Part shown: positions 33,387 to 42,807 of the stretch, piece by piece
How the letters are laid out: each line of letters begins with the position of its first letter
Position numbering within the stretch: the stretch's first letter is position 1
Assembly (NCBI RefSeq): GCF_031628175.1
Contig: NZ_JAVLVT010000003.1
Location: forward strand, 310,001-374,000
Length of the DNA: 64,000 nucleotides
Direction of reading: 5' to 3'
Source: Lipingzhangella_A rawalii
Lineage (GTDB): Bacteria; Actinomycetota; Actinomycetes; Streptosporangiales; Streptosporangiaceae
Position numbers and translations under genes: made by a program
Notes under the pieces: model-generated
What the model was told of the DNA's origin: nothing
The model's input: only the letters and a program-made list of their open reading frames with translations
Databases searched by the model: none

Positions 33387-34769
33387 ATGCGTATCGGCGT
33401 CAGTATTGGCCGCGGACGCGCACGCGTCAGTGCGGCCGTGCTCGACCCGGACACGAACGACGTTCGGGCGGCCGCGGCCAACACCCTGGCACCGGCAGAC
33501 TCCGACACCGAGGCCCTCCGACGGTCCACGACCGCTCTACCGGGGACACGAACCGAGGCCAGCTCGGTGACCATTGCCGGAGACTGGGTGACACGCAGCT
33601 TGGCCACCGGAGTCGATCTGGCCCCAGCGGCCGCACTGCGACTCGCCCAACCGGGAGGGACCGCCCTTCCACCCCTCCTCGGCTGGCCCGAGCACCTGCG
33701 AACAACCGCCCGCGAACGCTGGGCCGTGGTGTCCGGTGGCCACGATCCCCTCGGTCGTCCCCTGGCCGAGCTGGACACGCGCGCTGTGGCCGAGTTCGCC
33801 CGCCGTGTCCGGGACGACGGTGCCCAGGGAATCGCGGTGACCGCGGCAGGCAGTCCGGCCGTGCCCGGCCACGAGATCGCGGCCGCCGAAATCATCGAGC
33901 AGGTCGCCCCCGACCTCCGGGTCGTGCTCGCACACGAACTCGGTGCGCTCGGCCTCCGGGCCCGCGAGAACACGGCCGTGCTCAACGCCGCGCTGTGCCC
34001 ACTCGCCGCGACCGTGCTCCACACCTGCCAGAGCCACCTCACCCACCACCATCCGGGCGCCGCACCGTTCTTCGTGCGCTACGACGGCTCGGTGGTCAAC
34101 GGCGAATCGTTCCGCCGCCTCCCAGTCACCACCGCGGACGCGCATCTCGCCGCCGAACTCTGCGGCGCGAGCGCGCTCGCCGGGCAACAGAACGCACTCG
34201 TCGTGGCCTTCGGCGCCGAAACCACCGATATCGGACTGGTGGACCGGGGGCGTCCCCACCATGCCCCCCAGGGCACGGCGACGATCGCCCCCGGAATGCC
34301 GGTGAGTCTGCCGCTTCCCATCCACGAGACGGTGTCCGGGGGCACCCGGGCGTTCACTGGGGACGGGGCGGCACAGGCGGCCACGGACCTGGTTCGTGTG
34401 GTCACCCGGTTACAGGAGTCGGCCGTGCCCCGGCCCGTGCTCGTCGTCGGAGACCCGGGGGCGGCGGCCCACCTACCGCAGGCCCTGGCAGCACACGCAC
34501 CCCCGAACGGCACGGCAGCCGCCGCGGTGGGGGCGGCGCTGGCCCAGCCAGCCGCCGAGATCAGTCGGGTGGTGCTCGCCGAGCGCAGCGATCTCTCCCT
34601 GATCCAGGAAGAGGCCCGCGCCGAGGCGCTCGCGGCGGTGGCACGCGCCGGCGCCGATCCCGCCTCCGCACACATTGTCGCCGAACGGGTTGGTCCGGTG
34701 GGATACCTTCCATCCAACGTGCATCGGTTGTGGGTCCGTGCCGCCGGCCATGTGGGAGGACATCCGTGA
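33387..34769 (+). CDS. hydantoinase/oxoprolinase-like (HyuA-type) protein
   Basis: This 460-residue protein is related to the ATP-dependent hydantoinase/oxoprolinase A subunit, which has an actin-like ATPase fold. Recognisable parts are the N-terminal MRIGVSIGRGRARVSAAVLDP (phosphate 1-like, with the usual DxGGTxTD degenerated to SIGRGRARV). Others are TSHL-like CQSHLTHHH, FFVRYDGSVVNGESFRRLPV, VAFGAETTDIGLVDRGRP (usually GGTTTDIG) and VGPVGYLPSN near the end. The family hydrolyses cyclic amides such as hydantoins or 5-oxoproline. It is shorter than HyuA (about 650), as in DUF917-linked homologues. It overlaps the next gene by GTGA, so it forms an operon with DUF917 and PucR. Confidence 0.75.
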   Translation: MRIGVSIGRGRARVSAAVLDPDTNDVRAAAANTLAPADSDTEALRRSTTALPGTRTEASSVTIAGDWVTRSLATGVDLAPAAALRLAQPGGTALPPLLGWPEHLRTTARERWAVVSGGHDPLGRPLAELDTRAVAEFARRVRDDGAQGIAVTAAGSPAVPGHEIAAAEIIEQVAPDLRVVLAHELGALGLRARENTAVLNAALCPLAATVLHTCQSHLTHHHPGAAPFFVRYDGSVVNGESFRRLPVTTADAHLAAELCGASALAGQQNALVVAFGAETTDIGLVDRGRPHHAPQGTATIAPGMPVSLPLPIHETVSGGTRAFTGDGAAQAATDLVRVVTRLQESAVPRPVLVVGDPGAAAHLPQALAAHAPPNGTAAAAVGAALAQPAAEISRVVLAERSDLSLIQEEARAEALAAVARAGADPASAHIVAERVGPVGYLPSNVHRLWVRAAGHVGGHP

Positions 34770-35935
34770 CTGCTTCGCCTCCGTCCCCATCCGCGCCGCC
34801 GCCCCGCGACCAGATCACCCTGGATGAGCTGGACGATCTGGTGATCGGTGCCGAACTCTTCTCGTCCGGGGGAGGCGGAACCGACGGCCCCGCGGACTCC
34901 CTGCTGGACTGGGCACGCCAGGCGCTGGCACGCGGCCCCGTTCGCCTGCTGGGCCCGGACCGCAACCCAGGGCAGGCCCCAGAGGCCCACGCGGACGATC
35001 CCGGAAACCGCGCACAACACCCCGACTGTGTGGCCGTGCTTCTCGTCGGTACCCCCACGATGCTGGAGGAGCACCTCCCCACCGGCAACGAGACCCGAGC
35101 GGCCGTGGCTGCGCTGGAGCGCTGGACCGGGGGGTCACTGCGGGCCATCGCGCCGTTGAACATCGCCGGTGTCAACTGCCTTCCCGCGGTCATCACCGCG
35201 GCCCAGCTCGATCTGCCCCTTCTGGATATCGACGGCATGGGGCGTGGCTTTCCCCTGGTGGAACAAACCACCTACGCCCTGGACGGAATCGACCCCACCC
35301 CGCTGGCCGTCGCCGGTGGCAACGGTGAGGTTGTGGTGGTGGACCAGCCGGCCGCCAGCCTGGAGTCGATGCTGCGGCCACTGGTCCTGGGATGTGGAGG
35401 CTGGGTCATCTGTGCCTGCTACCCGGCCAGGGTGTCGCGGTTCCTGCGGGCCGGCATTCCCGGCAGTATCAACCGCGCCATCCAGGCCGGCCACGCCCTA
35501 CGCCACCCCGGAGACACGACTTCGGACGGCCATGCGCTGGCGCGCCGGCTCGGTGGGAGGCTTCTCTGCCGCGGTCGGGTCGTCGACGTGGAGTACAGTC
35601 CGGACCGCAGATCCACCACCTCCCACCCGGCCTCGGTGTCCAGCCTGGTGATCGAGGAAGCCGAGCGGGCCCGCCGCATCGTGCGTCTCGAGGCCCACAA
35701 CGAGATCCTCCTCGCTCTGGCCGACGGCGGGGTGATCGGGTCCGTGCCGGACATCATCTGCCTGGTCGGCCAACACTTCCGCCGGGTGATCGACATCGAA
35801 CAGGTCACTCCCGGGCTGGACGTGGACGTGATCCTCCTGCCGGCCGCACACCACTGGCACACCGCACCGGGAATGGCGCTCGCCGGCCCCGCGGCCTTCG
35901 GGTTACCCGAACTGGGGAACCGCCCATGCGCATAG
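34766..35935 (+). CDS. DUF917 domain protein
   Basis: This 389-residue protein is of the DUF917 family, commonly encoded beside hydantoinase-like genes. Features include the ITLDELDDLVIGAELFSSGGGG start, GMGRGFPLVEQTTYA, a central AGGNGEVVVVDQPAASLE, GSINRAIQAGHALR and VPDIICLVGQHFRRV. The biochemical role of DUF917 is not established; the genomic link suggests cooperation in cyclic-amide or related degradation. GTG 34766 overlaps the preceding stop by 4 nt and has GGGAGG 6 nt upstream. Its final codons overlap the start of the PucR gene by 10 nt. Confidence 0.82.
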   Translation: MTASPPSPSAPPPRDQITLDELDDLVIGAELFSSGGGGTDGPADSLLDWARQALARGPVRLLGPDRNPGQAPEAHADDPGNRAQHPDCVAVLLVGTPTMLEEHLPTGNETRAAVAALERWTGGSLRAIAPLNIAGVNCLPAVITAAQLDLPLLDIDGMGRGFPLVEQTTYALDGIDPTPLAVAGGNGEVVVVDQPAASLESMLRPLVLGCGGWVICACYPARVSRFLRAGIPGSINRAIQAGHALRHPGDTTSDGHALARRLGGRLLCRGRVVDVEYSPDRRSTTSHPASVSSLVIEEAERARRIVRLEAHNEILLALADGGVIGSVPDIICLVGQHFRRVIDIEQVTPGLDVDVILLPAAHHWHTAPGMALAGPAAFGLPELGNRPCA

Positions 35936-37587
35936 CCAACCCACTGTCCGTTGCCGAACTGGTTCGCAGCGGTCCACTCGCCGAGGCGCGGCCGCTGGGT
36001 ACCGCCGGACTCGACGGCGAGGTGCACTCGGTGCGCCTGCTCGACGAGCTCGCCCCCGTCACCACAGGAATCGCGCACGCCGTGTTGGTGGTCACCGAGC
36101 GGGCGGCCCGTGGTGGCTGGACCGTCGAAGCCACGGTACGGACCGCCTGGGAGCGCGCTGCCGCCTGCGTGGTCATTCCCGCGTCGTCTGCGGCCACATC
36201 CACCGAACTGGTTGCCTCCCGGCTGGGTGTGCCCGTGCTCGCCGTGGACCGCTCCACCCAGGACGTCGGACTCGAACTGGCCGCGGCCGTCGCCCGTCCC
36301 GACGCCGCCCGAGCCGTGGTGACCGCACGTTGCGCCAACCGCCTCGCCGAGGCCGGCGCCTCCGCACGACCGATCCTCGGGGTCCTGAACCGGGAACTGC
36401 CTGGAGTGGACGTGGCACTGGTCACGCCCTCCGGAGCGATCGCCGCGGGACGAACCAGTGCGGCCCGGCTGTGGGGGGAGTGTGCGGCAGCGGCAGCCAC
36501 CGACGCAGGCGCTCCCGAGGCCACCCTCGCGGCGAACCGGCTGGTGTCCGCCCCCGTGCCAGGTCCGGGCCGGCGGGAGTTCGGCCACCTCGTCGCTCTG
36601 GTGCACGGGTACTCGACCGGATGGGCAGCCACGGTTCGCGGGGTTCTGCGCCTCGCCGCCGGTCTCCTGACGGGCTGGGCCTCGACAACGCGCCTCCAGG
36701 CGGAACGGGAACCGCGCGTTGCCGCGGTGACCCTGCGGCGGATTCTCAGCGGGATCGGCGAGGAGAGCACGGCACCGGTACCTGGTGACGGCGCCGTCTC
36801 ACAGAGCCCACGACCGGAGGACACCACAGCCGAACTACGCCTGGCGTCCTGGGGGTGGCCGACGACAGGCCCCATGGTCGCCGTGGCGGTGGTGCCCGCC
36901 ACGGTGGAACCGGCGGCTTCCCCCGAGCCGGGCGTGGCCGCCGCACCGCCGGCACCAGGTCCGGACGGAGCGACCTCCGTGATCGACCACTCCCGCGAGG
37001 TCAACGCCGTGTGGTCGCGCCACCTGACGACGACCCTCATCCCCTATGCGGACGGCTGGGTCAGCTGCCACGCCGTCTCCGAGCAGGCGGGGTTCCACAC
37101 CCGACTCGTGCGCCAGGTGGAAGACGCCGTACACGAACTCGCACCGCTGGTGGAACTGGTGGCGGGGGTGGGGCGGGTGGAGACCGGAACTGCGAGACTG
37201 GCAGCCACGATCCGCAGTTCCTGGGAGGCTGCCCGGGATGCCCGCAGCTGCGGCCCCGGGGCGGTGGTCCGGGCCGGAACCCTGGGGCCGCGCCGCCTGT
37301 TGGCCGGAATCCCGGCCGAGCTGGTTGGACCGGCCCGGGAGGTCCTCGCCGACGTGCTGGCGGCGGACCCGGACCGGGTGCTCATCACCACGCTGGCCGT
37401 GGTGCTGGACCATGGAGGTTCCGTACAGGAGGCCGCAGCCCGGCTGGGTGTGCACCGCAACACGGTCACGGCGCGGCTGGACCGCCTACGCTCCCTGGGG
37501 GCCGACCCCCAGTCACCGCAGCAACGCCTGGCCCTCCATCTGGCCTGCCACCTGCTGCGGGAGCAGCCCGGTACCGAGGACTCCTGA
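35926..37587 (+). CDS. PucR-family transcriptional regulator
   Basis: This 553-residue regulator has an N-terminal PucR-like ligand domain (LSVAELVRSGPLAEARPLGTAGLDGEV, then AAACVVIPASS). A GGDEF-like middle region follows. The C-terminal PucR helix-turn-helix is SVQEAAARLGVHRNTVTARLDRLRSLG with LALHLACHLL. PucR proteins activate purine/allantoin or related catabolic genes. Its place as third gene in the operon suggests it senses the substrate or product of the hydantoinase-like and DUF917 proteins and regulates their promoter. ATG 35926 lies inside the end of the DUF917 gene with GGGGAAC upstream. A Pro/Ala-rich linker lies near residues 280-300. Confidence 0.88.
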   Translation: MRIANPLSVAELVRSGPLAEARPLGTAGLDGEVHSVRLLDELAPVTTGIAHAVLVVTERAARGGWTVEATVRTAWERAAACVVIPASSAATSTELVASRLGVPVLAVDRSTQDVGLELAAAVARPDAARAVVTARCANRLAEAGASARPILGVLNRELPGVDVALVTPSGAIAAGRTSAARLWGECAAAAATDAGAPEATLAANRLVSAPVPGPGRREFGHLVALVHGYSTGWAATVRGVLRLAAGLLTGWASTTRLQAEREPRVAAVTLRRILSGIGEESTAPVPGDGAVSQSPRPEDTTAELRLASWGWPTTGPMVAVAVVPATVEPAASPEPGVAAAPPAPGPDGATSVIDHSREVNAVWSRHLTTTLIPYADGWVSCHAVSEQAGFHTRLVRQVEDAVHELAPLVELVAGVGRVETGTARLAATIRSSWEAARDARSCGPGAVVRAGTLGPRRLLAGIPAELVGPAREVLADVLAADPDRVLITTLAVVLDHGGSVQEAAARLGVHRNTVTARLDRLRSLGADPQSPQQRLALHLACHLLREQPGTEDS

Positions 37588-37596
37588 GGCCTGCGT

Positions 37597-37634
37597 TGGA
37601 CGGGCGGGTCCCGCGGGCCGAGGCCGCCCGTCCA
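37597..37634. terminator. bidirectional terminator
   Basis: TGGACGGGCGG (37597-37607) pairs with CCGCCCGTCCA (37624-37634) between the convergent PucR and hydrolase genes. Confidence 0.65.
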
Positions 37635-37643
37635 GTGTCCGTA

Positions 37644-39068
37644 TCAGCGGCCGATGTCGGAACGGGCCGCCTCGCGGCGATTCTCCGCGGAGTCGGCCGG
37701 CACCACGAACCCGTCCCGCAGCAGCTCACGCTCGGCCTGTGCCACCTCGGACATGTAGTGCCCATGGTTGCGGTACCGCTCGTCGAGCTCCGCAGCGTCG
37801 AAGGGTTCATACGAGCCGAACAGGACACAGAACGCGCTGTCGTCGTCCGCCGGCGCGTTCACACCCGTGTTGACCGCGGTGGGCACGGTCAGGGCCGAGG
37901 TGCGGATTCCCCCCAGGGCCATGCCATCGGCGTCGCGCGCGATGGCGCCATCCTCGGTGCGCTCGATCGGCTCGGCCATCGGCGGAGCCGCACCACCACC
38001 GGACCACGTGTCGAGGTGGTCGAGACTGGCGTTGATCACCTGGTGCAGCGGAATCCGACTGAACGGTGGGGACACGCAGTTGTACTGCTCCTCGCTGCCG
38101 AGATCCCGTTCGGTGACCTCGCTGCGGGCGTCCTGGCCCGCCCAGGGAGAGTGTCCCGAGCCCGCCACCTGCCAGTTCCGGAAGTGCTCACTGTCCGCGG
38201 GGCTGTCCCCGTCCAGACCAATCAGCACATCGTTCTCCGTGACCACCTGGAACACGGGTTCGGGGCCGGTCGGCTCGGATGGCGCGGCTCCGACCATGTA
38301 GCCGTATCCGTCGAACACGGGCTCGGTTGCCGGCAGCACGTCCTCGTAGTAGTCCACCATCCGGCCCGCCGACTGGGAGGCCCCGATCGCCAGCAGCTGG
38401 TCGATCTCGACATCGCCGAGGAGGTCCGCGCCGTCGGAGGCGATGGCCTGGCCCGCTTGGGCGAAGATGTCGTAGGAGAGCTGGTCGTCCGGCACCGTGC
38501 CCCCGTCCGTGACATCGAGGTCCCCATACCGGGCGGGACTCCACCCGGTCAGGTGGGACACTCCGACGTGCTGCGCCGACACGCCCACCCAGGTGTATCC
38601 GGAACGCATGATGTGCTGTGCGCTCGGCGCCCACAGCGCATCCAGATCGTGCCCGGCCGTGACGTTCTGCCACTCCACCAGTGCGGTGCCGTTGGCGGAA
38701 CGCGCCTCGGCGGGGCGCCGCACCACGATCCGCGTCGTATAGGGGTGTTCCGTGGTCACGGCCTGGTCCTCGAACTGGCGGGCGCTTCCCCGCACCAGAA
38801 ACTCCTCCTCCACGTATCCGTGTGCGTCGAGATCCTCGGTGCTGGCGAAGAAGGGATAGGTGTCCTCGATGTCGTCGGACTTGGGGTCGCCGGGAGGGCT
38901 GCCCGCGAGGGGGCCAATCACCTCGGGAGCCGGGACCGAGGCGGTGCCGTCGCCCCGGTCGGTATCACCGTTGCTGTCCGGGTCCGTGGCAGCGGCCGGG
39001 GCGGCGAGGCCACCCAGGAGCACGGTCGCCGCACCAATGACGGACAGGCGCACAGAGGGCTGGTTCAT
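37644..39068 (-). CDS. secreted alpha/beta-hydrolase-domain protein
   Basis: This 474-residue exported protein has a signal peptide MNQPSVRLSVIGAATVLLGG ending in AAPAAA (cleavage about residue 27). The mature part is acidic and shows an alpha/beta-hydrolase layout of the Abhydrolase_10 type: GTALVEWQNVTAGHDLDALW, YTWVGVSAQHVGV, the nucleophile elbow LAIGASQSAGRMVDYY and a late GSGHSPWAG that could supply the catalytic His. Such proteins are predicted esterases of unknown substrate. ATG 39068 has AAGGA 9 nt upstream. It is transcribed alone toward the PucR operon. The high Asp/Glu content of the mature part stands out, as in the RND permease and the B12-binding lipoprotein in this window. Confidence 0.85.
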   Translation of the reverse strand: MNQPSVRLSVIGAATVLLGGLAAPAAATDPDSNGDTDRGDGTASVPAPEVIGPLAGSPPGDPKSDDIEDTYPFFASTEDLDAHGYVEEEFLVRGSARQFEDQAVTTEHPYTTRIVVRRPAEARSANGTALVEWQNVTAGHDLDALWAPSAQHIMRSGYTWVGVSAQHVGVSHLTGWSPARYGDLDVTDGGTVPDDQLSYDIFAQAGQAIASDGADLLGDVEIDQLLAIGASQSAGRMVDYYEDVLPATEPVFDGYGYMVGAAPSEPTGPEPVFQVVTENDVLIGLDGDSPADSEHFRNWQVAGSGHSPWAGQDARSEVTERDLGSEEQYNCVSPPFSRIPLHQVINASLDHLDTWSGGGAAPPMAEPIERTEDGAIARDADGMALGGIRTSALTVPTAVNTGVNAPADDDSAFCVLFGSYEPFDAAELDERYRNHGHYMSEVAQAERELLRDGFVVPADSAENRREAARSDIGR

Positions 39069-39204
39069 GATGTCGCGTCCTTGGAAGCCGGGGTAGGGGT
39101 ACAGGGCCACAGTCGGTGCGACGACTATGGGCGCGAGCCACACCCCCGGTAAATCCCGGAAACCACCGGTCGCTGGGCGACGCCGCCCCGGGCGCAGCAG
39201 TGGC

Positions 39205-40143
39205 CTACCGGAGCGCGGTCAGCAATCGATCCAGAAAATCCGAACTGCGCACTGCGGTCGCGATCCGCACGGCGGGACGATCATCGGGGCCGGGTTGATG
39301 GCGCAGGTCGGCCACGGTCATGCCCCGGGTGTGTGTGCCGGTCAGCTCCACATGGACCGGACACACCCGGGCGTCGGTGACCAGACCCGGATCCAGCAGG
39401 ATCCCCGCAGCCAGCGGGTCGTGCATCGCACAGGCACGTTCGGCGACCATGCGCCCGTCGTACCAGCCAACGTAGAACTCCAGGAATCGCGCGCAGTACC
39501 GGGCCCGGTCCGAGTCGAAGGCGGCGAGGCGGGACAACCACGCCTCGGTGGCCAGCGTCCGCATCGTCACGTCCAGGGCCACCAGTGTGAGGTCGAACCC
39601 CGCGCCGAGTACGCGGTCGGCCGCTTCCGGATCCTTGGCCACGTTCGCCTCGGCCCACGGGCGCACATTGCCCGGGACGGCCACCGCCCCACCCATGACC
39701 ACGACGCGCCCCAGCAGCTGCGGGAGTTCGGGCTCCAGCGCGAGTGCCAGAGCCAGGTTGGTGCAGGTGCCCAGGACCAGCACGTTGACCTCCCCCGGGT
39801 GCCGGCGTGCAAGGTCAACCAGGTGGCGGGCGGCGGATTCCTGGATCGGAGCGTGATCGCTCGCGGGCAGCTCGACCTCACCCAGACCGTTCTTGCCGTG
39901 GACGTGCTCGGCGAAGCCGAGCTCGGTTCGGCCCAGCAGTGAACGCTCGGCGCCCCGAGCCACCGGAACCGTCGCACGGTCGAAGAGGTGCAGGAGACGC
40001 AGGGCGTTGTCCGTCGTGACGTCGACCGGGTTGTTCCCGAACACCGATCCGACGCCGAGGAGATCGACCTCGGGCTGCGCCGTGAGGTAGGCGAGGGCGA
40101 GCGCGTCATCAATCCCCGGGTCGGTGTCGACGAAGATACGCAA
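39205..40143 (-). CDS. inosine-uridine preferring nucleoside hydrolase family protein
   Basis: This 312-residue nucleoside hydrolase (IUNH family) splits the N-glycosidic bond of ribonucleosides for purine/pyrimidine salvage. The Ca-binding motif DTDPGIDDALAL is at residues 6-17. VFGNNPVDVTTDNAL, the VMGGAVAVPGN segment, EANVAKDPEAA and MHDPLAAG (Asp ligand) follow. The start is TTG 40143 with AAGGAG spaced 5 nt. Substrate range cannot be deduced. It diverges from pcrA over about 80 bp. Confidence 0.92.
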   Translation of the reverse strand: MRIFVDTDPGIDDALALAYLTAQPEVDLLGVGSVFGNNPVDVTTDNALRLLHLFDRATVPVARGAERSLLGRTELGFAEHVHGKNGLGEVELPASDHAPIQESAARHLVDLARRHPGEVNVLVLGTCTNLALALALEPELPQLLGRVVVMGGAVAVPGNVRPWAEANVAKDPEAADRVLGAGFDLTLVALDVTMRTLATEAWLSRLAAFDSDRARYCARFLEFYVGWYDGRMVAERACAMHDPLAAGILLDPGLVTDARVCPVHVELTGTHTRGMTVADLRHQPGPDDRPAVRIATAVRSSDFLDRLLTALR

Positions 40144-40213
40144 CCTGACTCCTTACATGCTGGTATGCGGCGGTATAAGCCTACGCAGGTCCACACGGGA
40201 CGCGGGACCTGGC

Positions 40214-40219
40214 TAGTCT
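40214..40219 (+). promoter_or_regulatory. -10 box of pcrA
   Basis: TAGTCT ends 7 nt before the GTG at 40227. A purine-rich GGGGAGG fills the spacer, so initiation may be leaderless or use that run. Confidence 0.45.
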
Positions 40220-40226
40220 GGGGAGG

Positions 40227-42542
40227 GTGTCAGCGCCAGTTCCAGCCCCAGCGTCAGCCGCAGCGTCTCGGCTGCTTGACGGACTCAACGACCAGCAGTG
40301 CGCCGCCGTGACCCACGCGGGTGGCCCCCTGCTCATCATCGCGGGAGCAGGGTCGGGAAAAACCCGGGTCCTCACGCACCGGATCGCCTACCTGCTGGCC
40401 CAACGTGAGGTCCGGCCCAGCGAAGTGTTGGCGATCACGTTCACCAACAAGGCCGCGGCCGAGATGCGGGAACGGGTCGAGTCGCTGCTGGGGAGCCGGG
40501 TCGCCGCTGGCATGTGGGTGCTGACCTTTCACGCGGCCTGTGTACGGATCCTGCGTCGGGAAGCCAGCCGTCTCGGATACCCGAGCAGTTTCACGATCTA
40601 TGACGCCGCGGACTCACGACGCCTGATGCAACTGGTCTGTCGTGAGCTGGAGCTGGATCCCAAGCGTTTTCCACCCAAGTCCCTTTCCGCCCAGGTCTCC
40701 AACCTCAAGAACGACCTGGTGGACTACGACACCTTCGCTGAACAGGCCGGTAGCGACGCCGAGCGTCAGCTCGCAGCGGCCTACCGCCGCTACCAGCAGC
40801 AGCTGCACGCCTCCGGCGCCATGGACTTCGACGACCTGATCATGGTCACGGTGGAGCTGCTTCGGATGTTCCCCGATGTCGCCGAGTACTACCGGCGCAG
40901 GTTCCGGCACATCCTCGTCGACGAGTATCAGGACACGAACCACGCCCAGTACGCCCTGGTGCGGGAGCTGGGGGCGCCAAGCGACAACGGGGCGGACCTG
41001 GCCGCGCCAGAGCTGTGCGTCGTGGGTGACGCGGACCAGTCGATCTATGCCTTCCGTGGCGCGACCATCCGCAACATCCTCGAGTTCGAGCGCGACTTCC
41101 CCAATGCACGCACCATCCTGTTGGAGCAGAACTACCGTTCCACCCAGAACATCCTCACCGCCGCCAATGCGGTGATCGAACGCAACGAGGACCGTAAGCC
41201 CAAGCAACTGTGGTCCGCGGCTGGATCCGGGGCCAGCATCGTCGGTTACGTTGCGGACAACGAGCACGAGGAGGCCACCTTCGTCGCCGGTGAGATCGAC
41301 CGGCTCACCGACGAGGGTGCGTGCACCCCAGGGCAGGTCGCGATCTGTTACCGCACCAACGCCCAGTCCCGTGTGTTCGAGGACGTGTTCATCCGCACGG
41401 GCCTGCCATATCGGATCGTCGGCGGGCTGCGCTTCTACGAGCGCAAGGAGATCCGCGATCTGCTGGCCTACCTGCGGGTCCTCGCCAATCCGGAGGACAC
41501 CGTGAGTCTGCGTCGGATCCTGAACGTGCCCAAGCGCGGGATCGGGGACCGGGCTGAGGCCGCTGTTGAGCTGCACGCCTCTCGGGAGCGGGTGAGCTTC
41601 GCCCAAGCGCTCCGGGATGCGGCCAACGCCCCAGGGATCGCGACACGTTCGGTGAAGGCGATTGCCGACTTCGTGGACATGATGGACCAGCTGCGGGAGC
41701 TGCTGCCCACCCATGGGCCCACCGAGGTGATCGAGGCAGTCCTGGAACGCAGTGGCTACCGGGCCGAGCTGCTGAACTCCACCGACATCCAGGACGAGAC
41801 GCGCCTGGAGAATCTGGACGAGTTCATCCAGGTGGCTCGGGAGTTCGAGAACGGCTACGGCCAGGACGGCCCCCAGGATTCGGATCCGGAGGCCGCTTCC
41901 GAGGAACCCGCGGAGACCGGGGAGCCCGGGGAGGAGGTACAGCCGACGGAGGCGAGTCTGGTCGAGTTTCTCGAACAGGTGTCCCTGGTCGCGGACACCG
42001 ACCAGATTCCGGACAGTGCGGAGCACCGGGTCACGCTCATGACCCTGCACGCGGCCAAGGGGCTGGAGTTTCCCGTCGTCTTCCTCAGCGGAATGGAAGA
42101 CGGGGTCTTTCCCCATCAACGCACCCTGGGGGATCGTCCGGCGCTGGAGGAGGAACGCCGCCTGGCCTATGTCGGAATCACCCGTGCCCAACAGCGGTTG
42201 TACGTCACCCGTGCGGCGGTGCGGTCGGCGTGGGGAACCCCTGCCTACAATCCGCCCTCGCGTTTCCTGGACGAGTTGCCCGCCGAGGTCGTGGACTGGC
42301 AGCGCAGCGAGGCGACGACGGGAGCGGGAACCGGCCGGTATCCCTCGTCGGGGACTCGGGGGGACTCCCGGGCACAACCCACGCTGAGTAGTGGGGACAT
42401 GGTTACGCACGACAGCTACGGGATGGGAAAGGTGGTGCTCGTCGAAGGTACGGGGGACCGCACCCGGGTGCGCGTCGACTTCGGCGCGGACATCGGGGAA
42501 AAGGACCTCGTCGCCCGCTACGCACCCCTGACCAAGCTCTGA
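40227..42542 (+). CDS. pcrA: PcrA/UvrD DNA helicase
   Basis: This 771-residue superfamily 1A 3'-5' helicase acts in repair, replication restart and plasmid rolling-circle replication. Motifs: Q motif LNDQQCAAVTH; I AGAGSGKTRVL (Walker A); Ia ITFTNKAAAEMRERV; Ib TFHAACVRIL; II HILVDEYQDTN (Walker B); III VVGDADQSIYAFRGA; IV LLEQNYRS; V and VI VTLMTLHAAKGLEFPVVF and EERRLAYVGITRAQQRLYVT. The C-terminal tail ends in a Tudor-like DMVTHDSYGMGKVVLVEGTG as in PcrA, for RNA polymerase contact. An acidic insert (residues 548-575) lies in domain 2B. In actinomycetes it usually heads the region containing icmB and sucCD, as here. Confidence 0.96.
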   Translation: MSAPVPAPASAAASRLLDGLNDQQCAAVTHAGGPLLIIAGAGSGKTRVLTHRIAYLLAQREVRPSEVLAITFTNKAAAEMRERVESLLGSRVAAGMWVLTFHAACVRILRREASRLGYPSSFTIYDAADSRRLMQLVCRELELDPKRFPPKSLSAQVSNLKNDLVDYDTFAEQAGSDAERQLAAAYRRYQQQLHASGAMDFDDLIMVTVELLRMFPDVAEYYRRRFRHILVDEYQDTNHAQYALVRELGAPSDNGADLAAPELCVVGDADQSIYAFRGATIRNILEFERDFPNARTILLEQNYRSTQNILTAANAVIERNEDRKPKQLWSAAGSGASIVGYVADNEHEEATFVAGEIDRLTDEGACTPGQVAICYRTNAQSRVFEDVFIRTGLPYRIVGGLRFYERKEIRDLLAYLRVLANPEDTVSLRRILNVPKRGIGDRAEAAVELHASRERVSFAQALRDAANAPGIATRSVKAIADFVDMMDQLRELLPTHGPTEVIEAVLERSGYRAELLNSTDIQDETRLENLDEFIQVAREFENGYGQDGPQDSDPEAASEEPAETGEPGEEVQPTEASLVEFLEQVSLVADTDQIPDSAEHRVTLMTLHAAKGLEFPVVFLSGMEDGVFPHQRTLGDRPALEEERRLAYVGITRAQQRLYVTRAAVRSAWGTPAYNPPSRFLDELPAEVVDWQRSEATTGAGTGRYPSSGTRGDSRAQPTLSSGDMVTHDSYGMGKVVLVEGTGDRTRVRVDFGADIGEKDLVARYAPLTKL

Positions 42543-42564
42543 ACCGCTGTCGGTGGTGTGTGGT

Positions 42565-42807
42565 TTGAGCACCCCCGTATGGGGGTTATGCTGGAGACAC
42601 CGGACAGCGCGGGTGGCCCTGCCACCACGGTGATCCGGGTCCACACACCGCCGGGACGGAGCACTCCGAAACTGCGGTAGAGTGGAACCACTCCCGAAAC
42701 GAAGCGGTCAAAACCCTTGACTCGCTGAGTTGCGGGGGTAGACTGGAAGGGTTGCCCCGAAAGAGATTCTCTGCTAAGCTGAGGATCAGCCGGGGGCAGC
42801 CCCGACA
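42565..42807 (+). promoter_or_regulatory. tandem strong promoters, probably of an rRNA operon
   Basis: At least three promoter-like pairs read toward the N gap. They are TTGAGC-16-TATGCT (42565/42587), GACGGA-17-TAGAGT (42655/42678) and TTGACT-16-TAGACT (42717/42739). The last is followed by GGAAGGGTTGCCCCGAAAG, similar to actinomycete rRNA leaders as I recall them. No ORF follows before the gap. Confidence 0.6.
42571..42586 (+). terminator. pcrA terminator hairpin
   Basis: ACCCCC-GTAT-GGGGGT forms a perfect hairpin 29 bp after the pcrA stop. It overlaps the first promoter-like spacer. Confidence 0.45.
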
